Shown here piece after piece: positions 1 to 6,272 of a stretch of DNA of 9,947 bases. Location of the stretch: positions 1 through 9,947 of the forward strand of contig JAEXPO010000434.1 of the NCBI GenBank assembly GCA_023446675.1, given 5' to 3'. The position numbers and the translations under genes are program-made. Below the pieces are notes generated by a model, which was not told the DNA's origin, made no database searches, and saw only the letters and a program-made list of their open reading frames with translations. Within the stretch, counting starts at the first letter, position 1. The number at the start of each line of letters is the position of its first letter. Source of the stretch: Bacillota bacterium (GTDB taxonomy: Bacteria; Bacillota; Clostridia; DSM-8532).

Positions 1-1219
1 GCTCCAAAGCCGCGGCAGGGGTTCCCTTTCTGGCGGAATAAATAAACATGAAGGCGGAATCAAAGCCCACCTTTTCCACCAAATCCAGAGTTTCCTCAAA
101 ATCCTCCTCTGTCTCACCCGGAAAGCCCACGATAATATCGGTGGTAAGTGCAATGTGGGGAAGCTGTGCTTTAATCTTCCCGATAAGCCCTAAATAGTGC
201 TCCTTTGTGTATTTCCGGTTCATGGCCTTAAGCATGCGGTTGCTGCCGGACTGGAAGGGCAGGTGAAGGTGCCCGCATACCTTGCCGCAGTCTCTCATGG
301 CCTCAATAAGGCTGTCGGAGAGATCCTTGGGATGAGAAGTCATAAAGCGGACCCGCTCGATGCCGTCAATAGCCTCTATCTCTCTCAAAAGCCGGGCAAA
401 CAAATCCTTCTCCCCCAGATCATTTCCAAAGGAGTTTACATTCTGGCCCAGAAGTGTAATTTCCTTGCACCCATCCAGAGCCAGCTCCCGGATTTCGGAA
501 AGGATATCCTCCATTTTGCGGCTTCTTTCCCGGCCTCTCACATGAGGCACAATGCAGTAGGTGCAGAAATTATTGCAGCCATAAACAATATTCACCCAGG
601 CCTTGTGCTTGTCCGTTCTTTTTACGGGAAGATCCTCCACAATGGCCCCTTCCTTGTCCCACACCTCAAAAAGGCGCTTGCCCCGGGTAAGGTACCTGTA
701 CATGAGCTCAGGCAGGGTATGAACATTGTGGGTGCCGAAAACGATTTTAACATTGTGATAGGATTTTTTTATTTTCTCCACCACATGGGGCTGCTGCATC
801 ATGCAGCCGCAGGCGATTATAAAGGATCCTTTTTCCTCGCAATCCTTGGCCAGCGCGCCGATATGGCCGTAAACCCGCTCCTCCGCATTTTCCCGGACAC
901 AGCAGGTAACAAAAACCACCAGATGGGCAAAGGCGTCGTCGCCCCAAACCTGTTCATAGCCCATTTGGGTAAGAAGGCCTGCCAGCGTCTCCGAATCCCT
1001 TTCATTCATCTGGCAGCCGAAAACATCCATCTTGAACTTCTTCGTCTCCCCGGTTGTGAGGGCATGCTCCACATTTAAATTACGCACCAGCTCCAGCCAC
1101 TCGGAGGCATCCTGATAATTGCCGGGAGTAATGATTCTCTCCTTGCTTGCTCTTACCTCCTTCCCGGCTGCCGGCTCTCCTTTTAATCTATATGATTTAG
1201 CATTTTTAATGGTATCCAA
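1..1219 (-). CDS. miaB: MiaB, tRNA-2-methylthio-N6-dimethylallyladenosine synthase (3' end cut by window edge)
   Basis: This is a radical-SAM methylthiotransferase that adds the 2-methylthio group to i6A37 next to the anticodon of tRNAs reading UNN codons. About 406 residues are visible. After a roughly 60-residue N-terminal extension comes the UPF0004 domain with its auxiliary-cluster cysteines: C69 in GCQMNERDSE, C106 in TCCVREN and C139 in ACGCMMQ. The radical-SAM CX3CX2C follows at C215, C219 and C222 (YGCNNFCTYCIVP). Other family motifs are LLGQNVNSFG, HLPFQSGSN and DIIVGFPGETEEDF. The visible part ends at YSARKGTPAAALE, so the last stretch of the core and the TRAM domain lie to the left of the window. 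A TTG at 1219 is taken as the start because it has a GAAAGGA site 8 nt upstream and an in-frame TGA just before that. One oddity is V104 where the family usually has Asn (NTC). In many Clostridia mutS and mutL follow miaB, but they would be outside the window. Confidence 0.96.
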   Translation of the reverse strand, partial: MDTIKNAKSYRLKGEPAAGKEVRASKERIITPGNYQDASEWLELVRNLNVEHALTTGETKKFKMDVFGCQMNERDSETLAGLLTQMGYEQVWGDDAFAHLVVFVTCCVRENAEERVYGHIGALAKDCEEKGSFIIACGCMMQQPHVVEKIKKSYHNVKIVFGTHNVHTLPELMYRYLTRGKRLFEVWDKEGAIVEDLPVKRTDKHKAWVNIVYGCNNFCTYCIVPHVRGRERSRKMEDILSEIRELALDGCKEITLLGQNVNSFGNDLGEKDLFARLLREIEAIDGIERVRFMTSHPKDLSDSLIEAMRDCGKVCGHLHLPFQSGSNRMLKAMNRKYTKEHYLGLIGKIKAQLPHIALTTDIIVGFPGETEEDFEETLDLVEKVGFDSAFMFIYSARKGTPAAALE

Positions 1220-1227
1220 ATTGATGT

Positions 1228-1234
1228 TCCTTTC
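1228..1234 (-). promoter_or_regulatory. Ribosome binding site fixing a TTG start for miaB
   Basis: GAAAGGA on the minus strand lies 8 nt before TTG at 1219. An in-frame TGA lies immediately upstream of the site, and no ATG occurs in frame until codon 64, which is already inside the conserved KMDVFGC motif. The TTG is therefore the best supported start. Confidence 0.6.
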
Positions 1235-1309
1235 TCAATAACCTGGGGTCATTTTACCTTGTAAGCCGTAAAAACAACGCTTTACAGGCAAAAATTAAAA
1301 TCCCTATCT

Positions 1310-1338
1310 ATCATACCAAAAAGTCCTCAGAATTTAAA
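1310..1338 (-). promoter_or_regulatory. Putative sigma-A promoter of miaB
   Basis: On the minus strand TTTAAA (1338-1333) is followed by a 17-bp spacer and TATGAT (1315-1310). Both boxes are near consensus for a housekeeping promoter. Transcription would start near 1303, giving a leader of about 85 nt before the TTG start. This was read by eye only. Confidence 0.45.
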
Positions 1339-1466
1339 GCATGCATCAGCCACAGCATTGCCTCAATTTGGCCTGACATTGCCGCAGTTTTCCTTACTCC
1401 CGGGGCCGATAGAATAATTGGGGGAACCGACACGAACCATTAACCAATGGAAGGAGGTGAAAAATC

Positions 1467-2063
1467 ATGAGTATTTCCGCCAATTACGATTATCAGAATT
1501 ATTATTCCCTTTACAACAGCTCTCTTTCATCCTTAACCAGATATTCGGCTGCAAGCCAAACGCAGGATGAACAGGAAGAGGAGACTCTCACAGCAATCGA
1601 GGCGCTTCAGCCAAAAAGCCCTCTTTCATCGCTGGTTGAGGACGGAACCATTACAAGTGAGCAGGAGCAAGCCATAAAAGAGGCTCTTGAAACTGCCAGA
1701 ATGGCTTTTCAGACATCTTACGGCGCCAATGCGGCTACCGGGAGCGATCCTCTTGAAAGCCTCGTATCTTCCGGTACACTTTCAGAGGAGGAGGCCGCAG
1801 CCGTCAAGGAGGCCCTGGACGCAGCCAAACCCCCTATGAGTGCTCCGCCGCCCCCACCGCCGCCGCCACCCGGAACCGAAGACGAGGAAGAAACCGATTC
1901 CCTCGCTTCCATTCTTGAGAGCCTGGCATCGGACGAAAGCCTTACCGACGAACAAAAAAGCACTCTTACAAGCTATTTTGAATCCGCCATGAAGGCTTAC
2001 ATTCCTCAATCCTATCTCTATGATACTTCCTATGACAGCACAAGCTTTAAGGCTGATGTGTAG
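1467..2063 (+). CDS. Small acidic three-repeat protein with polyproline tract, function unknown
   Basis: I do not recognise this 198-residue protein as a named family. The start is secure: AAGGAGGTG (1451-1459) lies 7 nt before the ATG. The N-terminus (residues 1-32) is rich in Ser, Tyr and Asn with no signal peptide or membrane helix. Three degenerate repeats follow, at about 51-81, 94-124 and 145-178. The first two share a pattern like PLxSLVxxGTxTxEQExAIKEALxxA, and the third is looser (LASDESLTDEQKSTLTSYFESA). Each looks like a short helix, a turn with Gly-Thr or its equivalent, and a longer amphipathic helix. Nine consecutive prolines (127-135) sit between repeats two and three and would act as a stiff spacer. 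The tail is Tyr/Ser-rich. The gene appears monocistronic, is divergent from miaB and ends at a strong terminator. The protein is probably cytoplasmic, or exported by a route without a classical signal; a scaffold or adaptor role is a guess. Confidence 0.85.
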   Translation: MSISANYDYQNYYSLYNSSLSSLTRYSAASQTQDEQEEETLTAIEALQPKSPLSSLVEDGTITSEQEQAIKEALETARMAFQTSYGANAATGSDPLESLVSSGTLSEEEAAAVKEALDAAKPPMSAPPPPPPPPPGTEDEEETDSLASILESLASDESLTDEQKSTLTSYFESAMKAYIPQSYLYDTSYDSTSFKADV

Positions 2064-2114
2064 AAAGTATTCACAGATGGGCACATACCCTGATCCTTAA
2101 GGGCTATCTTTTAA

Positions 2115-2140
2115 GAAAAAGGCTTTTCCAAGCCTTTTTC
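2115..2140 (+). terminator. Rho-independent terminator after the 198-residue protein gene
   Basis: A perfect 11-bp inverted repeat has arms at 2115-2125 (GAAAAAGGCTT) and 2130-2140 (AAGCCTTTTTC) around a 4-nt loop, TTCC. The GC core followed by five T residues is typical of an intrinsic terminator. It lies 52 nt after the stop codon. The A/T tracts are symmetric, so it could work in both directions, though no minus-strand gene ends here. Confidence 0.85.
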
Positions 2141-2208
2141 CCATGCCCTTCTCAAAGCCCCCGCACCTTTCTGAACGCTTCATCCGATTATTAAATGGAA
2201 GACTTTAA

Positions 2209-2224
2209 TAAAGTTTTAAAGTTT
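2209..2224 (+). repeat. Tandem duplicate of TAAAGTTT upstream of the diguanylate cyclase gene
   Basis: Two exact adjacent copies of the octamer TAAAGTTT occupy 2209-2216 and 2217-2224, just upstream of the likely -35 region. The octamer equals the -35 consensus of sigma-28 (SigD/FliA) promoters, but in this position it may simply be an A/T-rich UP-like element. Confidence 0.5.
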
Positions 2225-2227
2225 ATT

Positions 2228-2254
2228 TTGCATTGGCAATTAATGTGCTAAAAT
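2228..2254 (+). promoter_or_regulatory. Putative extended -10 promoter of the diguanylate cyclase gene
   Basis: TGCTAAAAT (2246-2254) is an extended -10 element. TTGCAT (2228-2233) lies 15 bp upstream of the hexamer, or TTTGCA (2227-2232) with a 16-bp spacer. The region before it is very A/T-rich. Transcription would begin near 2261, about 48 nt before the GTG start. Confidence 0.5.
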
Positions 2255-2308
2255 AGAAGCACATTCTTATCTTCAGCTTCAATCTAAAACCGAATCGGGT
2301 GGAAATAC

Positions 2309-3469
2309 GTGGAATTACAAGTACTATACTATGTACAGAGCACCATTATTGGATTGTCTGTTTTAACCTTGATTTTTCACAATCTTATCAAGCAGGGACG
2401 ACTCCAGTACAGCCAGCGAATTTTTGCCGGAGGATTAATTGTCAACGCCATGCTTCTTGTTCTGGAGCTGTCCATAACCCTTGGCTCCGGCCATTGGGCA
2501 ACCAACGCCAATTTTAAAATGTACCTTTTCTCCGTTCTCTTATATATTCTGACTCCTGCACCGGTTGGCCTCTGGGTCCTTTATACCTTTTGCATCATCA
2601 ACAAGGATAAGAAACCCTCCAGGGCACTTTTTTTAATGGTATCCCTTCCCTTTCTTATCAACGCGCTTCTTTCCCTTTTCAGCCTCTTCGGTGATTTTGT
2701 CTTTTTTATTGACAGTACCAATACCTATAATCGGGGACGCTTCTTTTTTCTTATGCCAACCATCTGCTACAGCTACCTGTTTTTATATTTATACATTATA
2801 TTGAAAAACAGGAAAATTATATTAAAAAGTGAATTTGATTCACTCTTTCTTGCCGCCCTGCCGCCTCTGGCTGGAGGCTTAATTCAGAACTTCTTTTATG
2901 GAATAAGCCTCGTATGGATTGCAACCACCTTTTCACTTTTATTCATTTATCTGCGCCTTCAAAATGTGCAGATTAATACCGACTATCTGACAGGGCTTGC
3001 CAACCGGCGAAAATTTGACAGCCATCTGGAGTACCTTCTTTCCCTTGAAGATAAGCCCCATCGCTCAAAGGAATACCGAATTGGAGGCATCATGATTGAT
3101 GTGAACCGCTTCAAGCAGGTTAACGATATTTATGGCCATCCAATTGGTGACAGGGTGCTGGAATCGGTGGGTGAAATCCTTAAAAGAAGCGTCCAAAAGG
3201 GGGATTTTCTCGCTCGGGTGGGTGGCGATGAATTCGCGGTTCTATCCTGCAAAGCCAGCTGGACAAGCCTAAAAGAAACGGTAACGCATATCAAGCATAA
3301 TATGGCGTGCCTGTCCGGCAGGGAGGACTGTCCCCCGGACCTTACCCTGAGCTTCGGCTATGCCCTGTACGAGCCTGAGAAGGGAATGAGCTCCAGGGAC
3401 TTTATGAGGCTGATAGACAGTAAAATGTATGACGATAAACGCCAGGAGGCCACGGAATATATTATTTAG
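2309..3469 (+). CDS. Membrane diguanylate cyclase: 7-helix N-terminal domain plus GGDEF domain
   Basis: This 386-residue protein probably makes the second messenger cyclic di-GMP from two GTP. The N-terminal half has seven predicted membrane helices (about 7-27, 40-60, 70-97, 105-127, 145-166, 178-197, 199-217), resembling the 7TM sensory modules of some Firmicute kinases and cyclases. A GGDEF domain follows from about residue 222: TDYLTGLANRRKF, then MIDVNRFKQVND with metal ligand D264, then the active loop GGDEF at 305-309 with E308. The catalytic residues look intact. The inhibitory I-site RxxD is replaced by QKGD (296-299), so classical product inhibition is unlikely. No EAL or HD-GYP domain is present. 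The start is GTG: an in-frame TAA lies 22 nt upstream and no other start codon intervenes. The ribosome site (GGGTGG) is weak. The 3' end overlaps the convergent kinase gene by 8 bp with no terminator visible between them. Confidence 0.93.
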   Translation: MELQVLYYVQSTIIGLSVLTLIFHNLIKQGRLQYSQRIFAGGLIVNAMLLVLELSITLGSGHWATNANFKMYLFSVLLYILTPAPVGLWVLYTFCIINKDKKPSRALFLMVSLPFLINALLSLFSLFGDFVFFIDSTNTYNRGRFFFLMPTICYSYLFLYLYIILKNRKIILKSEFDSLFLAALPPLAGGLIQNFFYGISLVWIATTFSLLFIYLRLQNVQINTDYLTGLANRRKFDSHLEYLLSLEDKPHRSKEYRIGGIMIDVNRFKQVNDIYGHPIGDRVLESVGEILKRSVQKGDFLARVGGDEFAVLSCKASWTSLKETVTHIKHNMACLSGREDCPPDLTLSFGYALYEPEKGMSSRDFMRLIDSKMYDDKRQEATEYII

Positions 3470-5249
3470 CTTCTTTTCCTTCCTCCTGGTTGAGGGGGGT
3501 AAGGTCCACATAAAAGCTTACGCCGTTCTCCAGGTTTTCAACCCCGCAGGCTTCTCCATGACCCTCCATAATGGACCTGACAATGGCAAGCCCCAGCCCT
3601 GCTCCCGCCTTTTCCCTGTTGCGTGAGGCATCTCCCTTAAAAAAGCGATCCCATACCCGTTCAAGAATTTCCTCCGGAAGAGGTTCACAGGTATTCTCCA
3701 CCCGAAGCCGGATTCGAGTGGTTTTTTTAGCCTGTTCTCCCCTTTCAGTTTGTTCTGGAAAGAGGTTTACACCTGCGGTTTTTTCACTTTTTATATGGAT
3801 AACTGTGCCCTGGTCCGAATATTTAACCGCATTATCCAGAAAATTGGCTATTACCCGTCCTATCTTCTCTTCATCGGCAAAAACCGTACCCAGCCTGTCT
3901 TCAATCCGCACGGACAGGGCTCTTTCCTGTATGCTCTTAGAAAAACCGCTCACAGTTTTCCTTACTAGCCAATCCAGATCCGTTTCCTTTTTGTTATAGC
4001 TGACCGCCCCTGCATCCAGACGGGACACCTCCAGCATTTCCTGAATAAGCCGCTCGGATTTGCCAATCTCGTCTAAAATCACTTCCATGTAATAATCCTT
4101 CTTTTCTTCCTTAACCCCGTCGCGCAAGGCCTCGACAAAGCTTCGAACAACCCCCAGAGGCGTCTTGATTTCATGAGAGACATTGGCGACGAACTCTTTC
4201 CTTGCCTTTTCCTGGCGGATGGCGCCCTCATAATCGTTTTTAAGCTGCTTATTGGCAACCACAAGCTCTTCCATGGCATGCTTCAAATTGGAGGAAAGGG
4301 TATTAAGACTCCCGGAAAGCACTCCCAGCTCGTCCTGCCTTGCCACCTTAAGCTTTGTATCCAGCTCCATGGCGGCCATTTTATTGGCGGCAGTGGTTAT
4401 GGCAACAATGGGCTTGGACACTGTCTGGGAATAGGCCATAGCCATAATTAGGGACAGAAGAAGGGCCATGACAACGAGAAAGGGATACAGATCCTTTATG
4501 GAGTTCAACAGCTCATCTACCGGCTGCAGTGACAAATTAACGGCAAGCATCTTTCTCTGTCCGTCTTCCAGATTGAGCTCCTTAAAAAAGTCAACCTGCT
4601 TGTAAGGAGTGGAGGCCATGGTGCTGACGCAAAACTGTACACCGTTCTTTTTGGAATTTATAGTTTCAGATCCCCTAATTTCAGAGCTCAGAGCAGTAGG
4701 GTCCGCAGTCGCGGAGCTCGCAGTTTGAATCGTTACCTTTTCGCTAATCCTTATTGTTGGAGTGGCGTATGAGCCTTCTTGCTGTTGGATATTGGAGCTT
4801 TCAATATCCGTAGGGATAAAAACCATGTTGTAGCCTAATACTTCAAGATCCACAGTACCGAATAAGGCAGGCATGAGGTTATCCTTCATAGTAATCGATA
4901 CTCCGGTAGTGGTAGCAGGCGTAATTGTAAAGTTTTTGTCCACCTGCAGGTCGGAGGGGTAGACCTGAAAAACCAGCAGCTTCGGCGTCACACTTAAGGT
5001 TAAAAGGCTTATCGTGGCATTATTGTTTTTCATAAAGGCGGAAGCTCTTTTGTACATTTCTTCATCCGTCCATCCGCTCTCCGTATATTCCTGAGAAAAA
5101 TGATTAATGGCATTTATCATGCTGTCAATTTTCTTCGGCTCATAATAATGGCCGAAATAAATATAAAGAACCAGTACAATACCGATAATAAGAATAAAAA
5201 AGGCGCCAAGAGTCATTGCAAACAGCTTAACCGATAAAGTACGCTTCAT
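3462..5249 (-). CDS. Sensor histidine kinase with large external sensor domain
   Basis: This 595-residue membrane kinase is the partner of the response regulator encoded directly upstream. Order: first membrane helix (about 10-33), an external sensor region (34-253), second helix (254-274), HAMP linker (about 275-328), coiled coil (329-350), HisKA with the phosphoacceptor H359 in the SHEIKTP motif, and a HATPase domain. The ATPase has the N box (N469, N473 in NFLDNAVKYS), the F box WDRFFKGD and the G2 box GAGLGLAIV (549-557). The G1 box, normally DxGxG, reads ENTCEPLP (518-525), so Asp is Asn and the first Gly is Cys. This resembles an Asn-bearing variant seen in some Firmicute kinases. The sensor contains a Ser/Thr/Gln-rich low-complexity stretch (about 151-200). 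Its size rules out the short intramembrane-sensing BceS type. Translation is coupled to the regulator gene by ATGA, with its own GAGGTG site at 5255-5260. Confidence 0.94.
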   Translation of the reverse strand: MKRTLSVKLFAMTLGAFFILIIGIVLVLYIYFGHYYEPKKIDSMINAINHFSQEYTESGWTDEEMYKRASAFMKNNNATISLLTLSVTPKLLVFQVYPSDLQVDKNFTITPATTTGVSITMKDNLMPALFGTVDLEVLGYNMVFIPTDIESSNIQQQEGSYATPTIRISEKVTIQTASSATADPTALSSEIRGSETINSKKNGVQFCVSTMASTPYKQVDFFKELNLEDGQRKMLAVNLSLQPVDELLNSIKDLYPFLVVMALLLSLIMAMAYSQTVSKPIVAITTAANKMAAMELDTKLKVARQDELGVLSGSLNTLSSNLKHAMEELVVANKQLKNDYEGAIRQEKARKEFVANVSHEIKTPLGVVRSFVEALRDGVKEEKKDYYMEVILDEIGKSERLIQEMLEVSRLDAGAVSYNKKETDLDWLVRKTVSGFSKSIQERALSVRIEDRLGTVFADEEKIGRVIANFLDNAVKYSDQGTVIHIKSEKTAGVNLFPEQTERGEQAKKTTRIRLRVENTCEPLPEEILERVWDRFFKGDASRNREKAGAGLGLAIVRSIMEGHGEACGVENLENGVSFYVDLTPLNQEEGKEAK

Positions 5250-5938
5250 AGCTTCACCTCAAATTTATAACCTATGCCTATAACGGTCTGTATGACAGCG
5301 GCATGCTCTTCCAGCTTTTTTCTGAGAGTTTTGATATTGGTATCAACCACGCGTCCGTCACCAAAATAATCATAGCCCCAAATGGCCTGTATCAGCGCCT
5401 CTCTTCGAAAAACCTTTCCCGGGCTTTCCATAAGCTTTAATAAAAGCTCAAATTCCTTTGCAGTAAGACCCAGCTCTCTTTCTCCCGCCATAGCCCTGTA
5501 GCTGTCCCGATCCATGGTAATTCCTCCCGCACACACAAGCGAAGGCGAGGCCTCCAAGGACTTTTTTTCCCTGCCCCGGCTTCTTCTGAGGAGGGCGCAG
5601 GCCCCTGCCACAAGCACCCGGGGGCTGAAGGGCTTGGCGACATATTCGTCCGCTCCCAGCTCATAGCCTAAAAGCTTGTCCTCCTCCTCACTTCTGGCGC
5701 TTATTATGATAATCAGACAATCGGAGGTACGCCGGATGCGCCGGCATAAGGACCATCCGTCAAGACCGGGCATCATAATATCCAGCAGCACCAAATCGAC
5801 CTTTTCTTTGCTGAAAAACTCCAGCCCTTTCAAGCCATCACAGGCGCTTAAAACCTTAAAGCCCGCTATTTCAAAATAGTCGCAGAGAATTTCGTTCATT
5901 CTCCTGTCATCCTCTACAATAAGCACCGTCTCGCTCAT
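5246..5938 (-). CDS. OmpR/PhoB-family response regulator
   Basis: This 230-residue transcription factor is activated by phosphorylation. The receiver domain (1-118) has the acidic pair D10/D11, the phosphoacceptor D53 in LVLLDIMMPGLDG, the switch residues S80 and Y99, and K102 in AKPFSP. A linker of about 15 residues leads to the winged-helix DNA-binding domain (about 135-230), recognised by LTAKEFELLLKLMESPGKVF, the RVVDTNIKTLRKKL recognition helix region and the final GIGYKFEVKL hairpin. The ATG has a GGGAG site 4 nt upstream. The gene is first in the operon with the kinase and diverges from the ABC/PASTA operon. Direct TTCACA-like repeats in the shared control region are candidate binding sites, since this family binds head-to-tail repeats one helical turn apart. 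The target and signal cannot be read from the sequence. Confidence 0.95.
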   Translation of the reverse strand: MSETVLIVEDDRRMNEILCDYFEIAGFKVLSACDGLKGLEFFSKEKVDLVLLDIMMPGLDGWSLCRRIRRTSDCLIIIISARSEEEDKLLGYELGADEYVAKPFSPRVLVAGACALLRRSRGREKKSLEASPSLVCAGGITMDRDSYRAMAGERELGLTAKEFELLLKLMESPGKVFRREALIQAIWGYDYFGDGRVVDTNIKTLRKKLEEHAAVIQTVIGIGYKFEVKL

Positions 5939-6030
5939 AAATCTCCCGAACCATCCCTTTTTGACATCAACCCATAAAATCCCATATATTGCATTTAAAA
6001 CTATTCACAATTCAGTCCAACAACTCTTTT

Positions 6031-6062
6031 ATTATACACCCTGCCTGTGTGAATTCTGTGAA
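6031..6062 (-). promoter_or_regulatory. Putative promoter and TTCACA repeat pair of the two-component operon
   Basis: On the minus strand a perfect TATAAT (6036-6031) lies about 92 nt before the regulator ATG. No good -35 is present: ACAGAA occupies the place expected for a 17-bp spacer. Two TTCACA copies (6062-6057 and 6053-6048, 9 bp apart) bracket that position, so a regulator bound there would contact or block polymerase. Autoregulation is an inference. Confidence 0.4.
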
Positions 6063-6102
6063 AGAAGATCCTTAAAGCTTTTTTGAAATCTATTTCGCCG
6101 GG

Positions 6103-6135
6103 CTCACAGGACTGCCACGAGGTTTTCACAGGAAC
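6103..6135 (+). promoter_or_regulatory. Three 11-bp-phased repeats, candidate OmpR-family operator
   Basis: Three consecutive 11-bp units can be aligned: CTCACAGGACT (6103-6113), GCCACGAGGTT (6114-6124) and TTCACAGGAAC (6125-6135). CAC is invariant. The outer two share TCACAGGA exactly 22 bp apart, which is two helical turns. The array ends about 20 bp before the plus-strand TATAAT, where an activator would stand in for the missing -35. Tandem TTCACA-like boxes with 11-bp phasing are the known binding pattern of PhoP-type regulators. Assignment to the adjacent regulator is inference. Confidence 0.45.
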
Positions 6136-6155
6136 GACACATCTTAATTTTACAA

Positions 6156-6161
6156 TATAAT
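6156..6161 (+). promoter_or_regulatory. -10 box of the ABC/PASTA operon promoter
   Basis: A perfect TATAAT has AACGAC, a poor -35, at the 17-bp position (6133-6138). The lack of a -35 next to the phased repeats suggests activator dependence. The start point would be near 6168, leaving a leader of about 105 nt. Confidence 0.5.
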
Positions 6162-6272
6162 CCAGGTATGTTGCTTGGCTTGGAAATTGGTCCCTCTTCC
6201 ATCAGCACGGCATCTCTGTTTATCAATTTCTTCAGTAAAAGCGCTGCCATCAAATAATAGCAGGAGGCATTT

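Noticed and set aside
197..1078. Long plus-strand open frame of 293 codons
   Set aside because: It is the antisense shadow of miaB, whose minus-strand frame carries all family motifs and runs off the window edge.
1257..1288. Imperfect inverted repeat (CCTTGTAAGC ... GCTTTACAGG) in the miaB leader
   Set aside because: The stem needs a bulge, has no U run and matches no riboswitch or attenuator that I know.
2141..2308. Cyclic di-GMP riboswitch upstream of the cyclase
   Set aside because: No GEMM-type conserved core could be found here or in the 1220-1466 gap; the region is simply A/T-rich with promoter-like boxes.
2824..2848. Palindrome AGTGAAT-TTG-ATTCACT with extra A/T pairing
   Set aside because: It lies in the middle of the cyclase coding sequence between two membrane helices; no gene start or termination signal is nearby, so chance is the best explanation.
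3571..3999. Plus-strand open frame of 142 codons inside the kinase gene
   Set aside because: It is the complement of the conserved HATPase region, with no ribosome site and no recognisable domain.
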